Assembly: GCF_024357955.1 (NCBI RefSeq)
Contig: NZ_JANEYT010000012.1
Coordinates: forward strand, 35,441 to 99,440
DNA length: 64,000 bases
Direction: 5' to 3'
From: Photobacterium pectinilyticum
GTDB lineage: Bacteria > Pseudomonadota > Gammaproteobacteria > Enterobacterales > Vibrionaceae
How positions within the stretch are numbered: position 1 is the first letter of the stretch; each line of letters opens with the position of its first letter. Shown here one piece after another: positions 56,526 to 64,000 of the stretch. A model generated the notes under the pieces. That model was not told where the DNA came from, did not search any database, and saw only the letters and a list, made by a program, of their open reading frames with translations. The position numbers and the translations under genes were made by a program.

Positions 56526-56547
56526 TTGCTGCTGTTGTGACATAAAG

Positions 56548-56574
56548 AAAAAGGCGCCGATTGGCGCCTTTTTT
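56548..56574. terminator. Bidirectional terminator between yijD and trmA
   Basis: AAAAAGGCGCC and GGCGCCTTTTTT with a four-base loop have T-runs on both strands. Confidence 0.92.
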
Positions 56575-56588
56575 AGTGTGTGATTGGG

Positions 56589-57695
56589 TTATTTACGCTC
56601 GAGCATCACACCCGCTTCCATGTGGTGGGTATACGGGAACTGATCGAACAGGGCGAAGCGAGTGATGCGGTGCGTTTGAGATAAGATCTCGAGGTTCTCT
56701 TTGAGTGTATCCGGGTTGCATGAGATGTACATGATACGTTCGTAACCTTGCACCATACGACAGGTACCTTCATCCATACCTGAACGTGGTGGATCAACGA
56801 AAATCGTGTTGCAGTTGTAGCTCTGCAGGTCGATATTTTGATCTTTCAGGCGACGGAACTCACGGCGCCCTTCCATTGCATCGGTAAAGTCTTCGGCAGA
56901 CATGCGGATGATTTGGACATTGTCGATATTGTTCACTGCAATATTGTACTGGGCAGAGTCAACCGATGGCTTCGCCAGTTCAGTGGCCAATACGCGTTCG
57001 AAATTCTTGGCCAGTGCCAACGAGAAATTACCGTTACCACAGTACAACTCAAGCAGGTCGCCTTGGCTTTCTTGGGTACAGTCAACCGCCCACTCCAGCA
57101 TCTTCTGGGCGACTTCACCATTTGGCTGGGTAAAGCTGTTTTCAACTTGCTTGTACGTTAGCACGCGGTCGTTAACCTGCAGTTTTTCTATTACAAACTC
57201 TTGGTCTAGAACGATTTTTTGCTTTCGGGCTCGTCCGATGAAGTTCAGCTTGAAGCCTTCGTCATTCAGGCGCTGTTTCAGTGCCTTGGCTTCTTGCTCC
57301 CACTCGGCATCTAACTGGCGGTGGTATAGCAGAGAAACCAGAATTTCGCCGCTGAGGGTCGATAGGAAATCGACTTGAAATAGCTTGTGGCGTAGGGCTT
57401 TTACCGGTTTTAGTGCATCAACCAATAGAGGCATTAGGTCATTGATCAAACGGCTGGCCGCCGGGAATTGGTCAACGCGATACTTCTCACGGGTTTCTTG
57501 GTTAAACATCACGTAGTAAAGGTCTTCGCCTTCGTGCCAAACACGGAACTCGGCACGCATACGATAGTGTTCGGCAGGAGAGGCAAATACCTCAAGCTCA
57601 GGTGTATCAAAATCAGCAAAGATATTTTGAATACGCGCTGCTTTTTCATCTAGCTGTGGTTGGTACTCAGCTGGATTGATTGTGGTGGATGCCAT
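56589..57695 (-). CDS. trmA: TrmA, tRNA (uracil-54-C5)-methyltransferase
   Basis: A 368-residue enzyme, close to the E. coli length (366). SAM-binding motif [16 protein letters not shown], the catalytic region [17 protein letters not shown] and the nucleophile cysteine in YISCNPDTL near residue 326 are all visible. It makes ribothymidine at position 54 of tRNA. It diverges from btuB; the 410-base gap holds the cobalamin riboswitch. Confidence 0.98.
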   Translation of the reverse strand: MASTTINPAEYQPQLDEKAARIQNIFADFDTPELEVFASPAEHYRMRAEFRVWHEGEDLYYVMFNQETREKYRVDQFPAASRLINDLMPLLVDALKPVKALRHKLFQVDFLSTLSGEILVSLLYHRQLDAEWEQEAKALKQRLNDEGFKLNFIGRARKQKIVLDQEFVIEKLQVNDRVLTYKQVENSFTQPNGEVAQKMLEWAVDCTQESQGDLLELYCGNGNFSLALAKNFERVLATELAKPSVDSAQYNIAVNNIDNVQIIRMSAEDFTDAMEGRREFRRLKDQNIDLQSYNCNTIFVDPPRSGMDEGTCRMVQGYERIMYISCNPDTLKENLEILSQTHRITRFALFDQFPYTHHMEAGVMLERK

Positions 57696-57854
57696 AGAGG
57701 TTGCCTCAAACTGCTCAAAATAAGAGCGCCAGATTTTATTGTATTGTTGACCGATGTCCAGTGTTGTGCCGGATAAAATCGTGAATCAACCGTTATTTTG
57801 TGCTCACAGCAATAACAGCTAGACATTAAGATGTAGGATAATTAGCATGCAATT

Positions 57855-58058
57855 GCGCTGGTTAGCCTGCTTGCAGGCAAGGGAACGCGGTGAAATTCCG
57901 TGACTGACGCGCAGCGGTGATAGAGAACGAAAGCACATGGACGTTAAGTTCGAACACTGCTTCTACAATCTGTGCAATGCAGATGCCTGAAGTGGGAAGT
58001 TGTTGCCTAGGTGGCCGTCCGGCCAAGCTCTTAAGTCCGAAGACCGACCAGTGTACCG
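57855..58058 (+). promoter_or_regulatory. Cobalamin riboswitch of btuB
   Basis: The conserved B12-box elements are visible: GGGAACGCGGTGAAATTCCG at 57881-57900, ACTGACGCGCAGCGGTGA just after it, and AGTCCGAAGACC at 58034-58045 near the 3' end. The aptamer ends about 50 bases before the btuB start, so an expression platform that controls btuB translation or early transcription fits there. The limits are approximate. Confidence 0.95.
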
Positions 58059-58105
58059 AGCCAAGCAGTGGCTTAGGATTTAACGCGACTTAAGGTATCT
58101 AAATA

Positions 58106-59953
58106 ATGAATAAAACGCTTTTAGCTGTGGCGTTGGCACCCTTGTGCCTGCCGTCTATGGTTTCCGCCGAGACTTCGTCCGATGAAGTGATGGTCGTAAC
58201 CGCCAACCGATTTGAGCAATCTGTCAAAAATGTGATTGCCCCTGTCTCTGTTGTAACCAAAGAAGAGATTGATGCCATTCAAGCCAAGTCTATGGCTGAG
58301 GTACTACGCCGCTTGCCGGGTGTGCAGGTGGTTTCTGGAGGTTATGGTCAAAATACAGAAGTGTATGTTCGCGGTACGACCTCACGTCATATATTAGTGA
58401 TGATCAATGGCGTTCGAATTGGGAGTGCGACGCTGGGCAGTGCTGACTTTAGCCAAATCCCTTTGACGGGTATTGAACGTATCGAGTTTATCCGAGGTTC
58501 AAGAGCGGCACTTTATGGTTCTGATGCGGTAGGTGGCGTACTGAATATTATTACGGCTTATCAACCGGGCGAGACGTTGGCAGAGGTTACTGCTGGAGCG
58601 GGCAGTGATGGTTATTACCAGTTAGGAGGCTCAGTTGCTGGAGCGTTAGGTCAAAATAGTTGGGGTAAAATTGCCCTCAGGGGTGAAAAGGCTGACGGAT
58701 TTTCTGCCCGTCAGGAGCCGTATGAGCAAGATGATGACGGTTTCAAGAACAGTAATATCGTGGCTGAAATTGGTACCCAGCTAAATGACAACTGGAAACT
58801 CAGTCTTCAAGGTTACTATCATGATGGTGAAAGTGAATACGATGATGGGTATTTCGACTTTGCAACGGGAGACTTCATTTCCACCCCTAATGCTCAAACG
58901 GAGTCATCATTGTATAACGTGGCTGCCAAGGCGGGTTACACCAATGATAACTTCATCAGTGAGTTAACTGTTGCGCAGAACCAAGATGAAGCACGTAACT
59001 TCAGTGATATCAGTGCAGGCAGTAAGATCAAAACCAAGCGGGATGTAGTAAATTGGCAAAACTACTACCAACTGAACTCTGAACTGGAATTCGGCGGTGG
59101 TGTTGAGTGGTATCGCGATTCGGTATCCAATAGTACGACTGTTCTTTCGCAAGATGAGCGTGACAATACTGCGCTGTATTTTACCTCTATTTACCGTAAC
59201 GAGGCGGGTTTGCAGCTAGAGGGTAGCGTCAGGACTGATGATAATGACAGTTATGGCCGTAATAATACTTGGCAGGCCGCAGCCGCATACTCTTTCCTGA
59301 CAAACTATCAGATTTCGGCCAATGTTGGCACAGCGTTTAAGGCACCGACATTCAATGATTTGTATTGGCCTGACTCCGGTAACCCGAACCTTCAGCCAGA
59401 AGAGTCGACCAACTATGAAGTATCACTGTCTGGCTCACACCAACTACTGGACTGGCGGGTAACAGCCTACCAATCTGATATCGATCAGCTTATTGCATGG
59501 GCGCCGATTGATCCCGACAACCCATTTAGCGACTGGATCCCGATGAATGTGGATGAAGCGAAGATCAAGGGGCTTGAATTAACCGCTGGATTCAATACCG
59601 GGCCACTCTACCACGATATCAGTTATGACTATTTGGATGCTGAAGATAGCAGCACCAAGAAACAACTGATCCGTCGCTCTAAGCATAACGCGAAATGGAA
59701 TGTGTCCTATTTGCTTGACCAATGGCAGTTTGATGTCAGTGCGTTATACAAAGGCAAGAGCTACGATGATGCAGCCAATACTAAAAGTTTGGATGCTTAT
59801 ACCTTGGTTGACTTGGCAGCAAGCTATTACTGGAACGACAACCTAATTCTACGAGGACGAGTCGCTAACTTGTTCGATGAAGATTATGTAGCGAAAGAAA
59901 CTTATAACGTCCAAGAGCGTAGCTACTACGCAACTGTGACTTACCAGTTCTAA
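58106..59953 (+). CDS. btuB: BtuB, TonB-dependent vitamin B12 receptor
   Basis: A 615-residue outer-membrane protein. After the signal peptide (to VSA) the TonB box lies in DEVMVVTANRFEQ, then the plug domain (VLRRLPGVQVVSGGYG, IERIEFIRGSRAALYGSDAV) and a 22-strand barrel ending in the C-terminal aromatic YATVTYQF. It imports cobalamin. Under control of the upstream riboswitch. A terminator follows. Confidence 0.96.
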   Translation: MNKTLLAVALAPLCLPSMVSAETSSDEVMVVTANRFEQSVKNVIAPVSVVTKEEIDAIQAKSMAEVLRRLPGVQVVSGGYGQNTEVYVRGTTSRHILVMINGVRIGSATLGSADFSQIPLTGIERIEFIRGSRAALYGSDAVGGVLNIITAYQPGETLAEVTAGAGSDGYYQLGGSVAGALGQNSWGKIALRGEKADGFSARQEPYEQDDDGFKNSNIVAEIGTQLNDNWKLSLQGYYHDGESEYDDGYFDFATGDFISTPNAQTESSLYNVAAKAGYTNDNFISELTVAQNQDEARNFSDISAGSKIKTKRDVVNWQNYYQLNSELEFGGGVEWYRDSVSNSTTVLSQDERDNTALYFTSIYRNEAGLQLEGSVRTDDNDSYGRNNTWQAAAAYSFLTNYQISANVGTAFKAPTFNDLYWPDSGNPNLQPEESTNYEVSLSGSHQLLDWRVTAYQSDIDQLIAWAPIDPDNPFSDWIPMNVDEAKIKGLELTAGFNTGPLYHDISYDYLDAEDSSTKKQLIRRSKHNAKWNVSYLLDQWQFDVSALYKGKSYDDAANTKSLDAYTLVDLAASYYWNDNLILRGRVANLFDEDYVAKETYNVQERSYYATVTYQF

Positions 59954-59962
59954 CTACACCCT

Positions 59963-59986
59963 AAGCCACCTGCTGGTGGCTTTTTT
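59963..59986 (+). terminator. Terminator between btuB and the Dph6-like gene
   Basis: AGCCACC and GGTGGCT with a four-base loop are followed by T5. It may be leaky, since the next gene starts only 17 bases later without a clear promoter of its own. Confidence 0.8.
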
Positions 59987-60002
59987 CTTGGAGCCAATAC
60001 CC

Positions 60003-60671
60003 ATGTGCCCATTAAAAACCATTATCAGCTGGTCTTCTGGCAAAGACTCAACTTTAACCTTGATCCGCTTGCTGGAAGATCCCCGCTATAATGTGGTGGG
60101 GTTGTATACCACCTATGTTGAAGACGAAGTCCCTTTTCAGGCCACACCATTAGAGGTGGTTCGAGCTCAAGCTGCCTTAACCGGTCTACCATTAGTAGAA
60201 ATAGCCTTACCCGAGGTGTTCCCGCCAAATGAGGTCTACCAGTCACTGGTTATTGAAGGGCTGCGTAGTAGTGGCTTGGAAGTCGAGGCTGTGGCCTTTG
60301 GTGATATGTTCTGTAATGGGATTGCCGATTATCGTCGCAGCTATATCGAACCTGCTGGCTGGCAGTGCGTCTTCCCTTTGATGGGAGAAGAGAGCAGTGC
60401 ATTGGCCAATGAAATACTTCAGCGGGGTATCCAAACCATATTAACAGCAATAGATACCAGTCAGCTAGATGGGGGCTTTTGTGGTCAGTGGTATAGCAGC
60501 GAGCTTATTGTCTCATTACCTGCTGAAGTTGATCCGTGTGGTGAGGATGGCGAGTTTCATACTTTAGTGGTTAAGGCGCCATGCTTTCGTGGGGTATTGA
60601 ATATTGAGTTAACGGAGACAGAAAGACAGAGCCGCTTTCATTATCAGCGCTATTGCCTAATTTCAAAATAA
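60003..60671 (+). CDS. Dph6-like PP-loop ATPase (diphthine-ammonia ligase family, COG2102)
   Basis: A 222-residue N-type ATP pyrophosphatase. The PP-loop ISWSSGKDSTLTLIRLL is near residues 7-23; VVGLYTTYVEDE and the family region AVAFGDMFCNGIADYRRSYI and PLMGEES follow, with GEDGEFHTLVV as the last motif (GEGGEFHT in Dph6). In eukaryotes Dph6 amidates diphthine, but bacteria have no diphthamide, so the role here is unknown. It is right behind btuB and its riboswitch, which hints at a link with cobalamin use. The frame is open to 59976; GGAG before the ATG at 60003 decides the start. Confidence 0.85.
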   Translation: MCPLKTIISWSSGKDSTLTLIRLLEDPRYNVVGLYTTYVEDEVPFQATPLEVVRAQAALTGLPLVEIALPEVFPPNEVYQSLVIEGLRSSGLEVEAVAFGDMFCNGIADYRRSYIEPAGWQCVFPLMGEESSALANEILQRGIQTILTAIDTSQLDGGFCGQWYSSELIVSLPAEVDPCGEDGEFHTLVVKAPCFRGVLNIELTETERQSRFHYQRYCLISK

Positions 60672-60746
60672 TCGCTGTTATTTTGGTGAAGCCCTAAATT
60701 CGCAGTATGATATTGCCCCTTGTGAGTGACATGGCAGAGAGTGAGT

Positions 60747-61532
60747 GTGAAGCGGGTACTGATTTTTGATTCCGGTGTAGGTGGACTTTCCGTATATCAG
60801 GAAATATATGCGCAGCTGCCTGACGTCCAATATATCTATGCATTCGATGATGCTGCTTTCCCCTATGGCGAATTGTCTGAAGAAGAGCTTATAGCGCGAA
60901 CCCGCCATATTGTCTCTCGGCTAGTCGAACGCCATGTTATCGATTTAGTTGTGATTGCTTGTAATACCGCCAGTACGATCGTGCTGCCAACGTTACGTGA
61001 GTGCTTATCTATCCCTGTCGTTGGTGTGGTTCCGGCAATAAAGCCCGCGGCCATACTTAGCCAGCGAAAGGTGATTGGTCTATTGGCAACACCAGCTACG
61101 GTACAGCGTGAGTATACTGACTTACTTATTAGCCAGTTTGCCAGTCATTGTGAAGTGCTAAGAATAGGATCCACACGCTTGGTTGAAATGGCGGAACAAA
61201 AACTGCGTGGCCAGCCGATTTCTATTACTGAACTTGAAGGCATTTTGTCACTATGGCGAGGCAAAGTGGATTGTGTAGTGTTGGGATGTACCCATTTCCC
61301 GTTGATTAAAGATGAGATAATTGAAGCCATCAAAGGTGATGTGATTATTGTCGACTCTGGGCGGGCGATAGCAAATAGGGTGAAGGATTTGCTGGGAGAA
61401 ATAACAAGAACCAGTGCTGAGCCTAACCTGACATACAATAGTGCCGCTGGTAATAACACAGCGGCACTCAATAAAAGTTTGGCAGAAATGAAATTAACGC
61501 CAGTTAGGACTCTTCAGTTTCCCCGGCCTTAG
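60747..61532 (+). CDS. murI: Glutamate racemase
   Basis: About 261 residues. It opens VLIFDSGVGGLSVYQEI, with catalytic cysteines in VIACNTASTIVLPTL (residue about 71) and VVLGCTHFPLIKDEI (about 184). It makes D-glutamate for peptidoglycan. Several GTG codons (60726, 60741, 60747) could start it; 60747 gives the usual family N-terminus. It overlaps the converging RRM gene by 29 bases. btuB-murI-rrn is a conserved order. Confidence 0.96.
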   Translation: MKRVLIFDSGVGGLSVYQEIYAQLPDVQYIYAFDDAAFPYGELSEEELIARTRHIVSRLVERHVIDLVVIACNTASTIVLPTLRECLSIPVVGVVPAIKPAAILSQRKVIGLLATPATVQREYTDLLISQFASHCEVLRIGSTRLVEMAEQKLRGQPISITELEGILSLWRGKVDCVVLGCTHFPLIKDEIIEAIKGDVIIVDSGRAIANRVKDLLGEITRTSAEPNLTYNSAAGNNTAALNKSLAEMKLTPVRTLQFPRP

Positions 61533-61953
61533 GCTCATTGGCTTCACGGACTTTCAGGGTGCGTTGGCCATATTCTTTATCATTTAATTGGGCTATCGCA
61601 TTGTCAGCATCGTTGCTGCTCATAACAACGAAACCAAACCCTCGCCTTTTACCTGTTCGTTTGTCTTTCATTAAGCGAACAGCAAAGACTTCACCATGCT
61701 CAGAAAATAACTTCTTTACTTCACTTTCATTGGCCCGATAAGGCAGGTTGCCAACGTAAAGGGTTTTACTGGCTTGGGTTATGTTTGGTTCAGCAGATGA
61801 TGATTGAGTTGGGATTAGTGGCAGGATAAAAGCAGTACAAATCGCTCCAAGTGCAAAGGCAATACCGGGGTAGATGGGGAGGAAACTAAATACTAAGCCC
61901 CCAACAATGGCGATTGCGAGAATCGGTTTAAGAGATTGATCGGATAATTTCAT
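61504..61953 (-). CDS. Membrane-anchored RNA-recognition-motif protein
   Basis: A 149-residue protein. Two hydrophobic segments (about residues 10-28, ILAIAIVGGLVFSFLPIYP, and 29-47, GIAFALGAICTAFILPLIP) precede one RRM domain with RNP2 TLYVGNL (near 64-70) and RNP1 KRRGFGFVVM (near 104-112). The tail is acidic. Similar RRM proteins occur next to rrn operons in vibrios, as I recall; no function is known. It is transcribed away from the rrn operon and converges on murI. Confidence 0.88.
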   Translation of the reverse strand: MKLSDQSLKPILAIAIVGGLVFSFLPIYPGIAFALGAICTAFILPLIPTQSSSAEPNITQASKTLYVGNLPYRANESEVKKLFSEHGEVFAVRLMKDKRTGKRRGFGFVVMSSNDADNAIAQLNDKEYGQRTLKVREANEPKAGETEES

Positions 61954-62147
61954 AAGTTAACTACATCGTCATAAGAAAAAAGAAGGCGTTATTGGTTATT
62001 TTAACAACAAAGTCACATTGATATTACTTTCATTGACTTGTAATTGCTAGCTAGCGAGTGTGACGCCCCTCTAATGTTGAAATTAGAGGCGTTTATCTCA
62101 CATTAGTAGAAATAATCGCCGGGTGGAATTTTTTTTAAAGAAAACCC

Positions 62148-62175
62148 TTGTCAGAGTGATTCAAATCTCTATAAT
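62148..62175 (+). promoter_or_regulatory. rRNA operon promoter (P1-like)
   Basis: TTGTCA, 16-base spacer, TATAAT, with a GC-rich discriminator (GCCGCC) behind it and an A/T-rich UP-element-like stretch (62128-62144) before it. All are hallmarks of growth-rate-controlled rrn promoters. Confidence 0.9.
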
Positions 62176-62227
62176 GCCGCCTCACTGACACGGAGCACGG
62201 CAACTTAAGCCGCTAACCAATCAGTAT

Positions 62228-62241
62228 TGTTCTTTAACAAT
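62228..62241 (+). promoter_or_regulatory. rrn antitermination boxA
   Basis: TGTTCTTTAACAAT matches the NusB/S10 boxA (TGCTCTTTAACA) with one difference in the core. It lies in the leader between the promoter and 16S. Confidence 0.85.
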
Positions 62242-62403
62242 TTGACCATGCAATCTGTGTGGGCACTCGTGAAATGATAGTCAACAAAAGAATTATCAAT
62301 GAAACTGAGTGACCAATACAAAATAGCGCAAGTTATTTTGGCACAGTCAATTCAATCATTACTTCGGTAATGGTTTAACAGTATTTCATTGAGCCAAAAC
62401 TTT

Positions 62404-63955
<1,552 letters not shown>

Positions 63956-64000
63956 ACGATATGACTGCGTTTTATGCAGTGTCCACACAGATTGCTTGGT
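63956..64000 (+). other. Start of the 16S-23S internal transcribed spacer
   Basis: The 45 bases after 16S show a short hairpin (ACTGCGT / ATGCAGT). No tRNA is reached before the window ends. Confidence 0.85.

Overview
The window is chromosomal DNA of a gammaproteobacterium, almost certainly Vibrionaceae and probably Photobacterium or a close relative. I infer this from the 16S rRNA gene at the right end, from Vibrionaceae/Enterobacteriaceae-type gene order (yigB-uvrD, polA-spf-engB, hemN-yshB-glnG-glnL-glnA-typA, yihY-dtd-fabY, hslR-hslO-pckA, gspC-N, nudE-cysQ, sthA-fabR-yijD-trmA-btuB-murI-rrn), and from sRNAs of enteric/vibrio type. No species call is possible without a search. No transposon, prophage, CRISPR array or tRNA was seen.

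Layout. 1-537: 3' part of yigB. 632-3291 (minus): a bufferin-type RiPP operon with two tandem small secreted Cys-rich precursors, an MNIO/DUF692 modifying enzyme, a DUF2063 partner and a DoxX membrane protein, placed between yigB and uvrD. 3630-12081: uvrD (LexA-like box), ggt, LysE/RhtB-type exporter, rarD, recQ and a frameshifted DUF3630 gene. 12162-12895: a preQ1-I riboswitch candidate whose 3' end is the ribosome binding site of yhhQ, a queuosine-precursor transporter. 12984-14325: a GNAT gene, the iron-stress sRNA RyhB behind two Fur boxes, and elbB. 14399-18381: polA with DnaA-box-like sites upstream, Spot 42, a second sRNA candidate and other hairpins. 18382-22359: engB, cytochrome c4, a CsrB/CsrC-family sRNA with about 23 GGA motifs, a methyltransferase, yihI and a DUF2489 gene. 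22511-29062: hemN, a small yshB-like membrane peptide, and the nitrogen regulon genes glnG, glnL and glnA with NtrC palindromes and a sigma-54 promoter.

29548-40610: typA, a P-loop ATPase, a DUF2959 lipoprotein, yihY, dtd, fabY, an AsmA-like protein, pckA, hslO and hslR. 40896-52176: the complete type II secretion operon gspC to gspN, closed by a strong hairpin. 52320-57695: nudE, cysQ, sthA, fabR, yijD and trmA. 57855-60671: cobalamin riboswitch, btuB and a Dph6-like PP-loop ATPase. 60747-61953: murI and a membrane-anchored RRM protein, converging. 62148-64000: rRNA promoter, antitermination boxA, full 16S rRNA gene and the start of the spacer.

Most of the window is conserved core genome. 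The points most worth a second look are the bufferin operon with its two precursors, the preQ1 riboswitch before yhhQ, the broken DUF3630 gene, the RNA-rich gaps (ryhB, spf region, csr, minus-strand terminator near 11.5 kb), the B12-linked Dph6-like gene and the membrane-tethered RRM protein. All identifications come from reading motifs and synteny; no database search was run.
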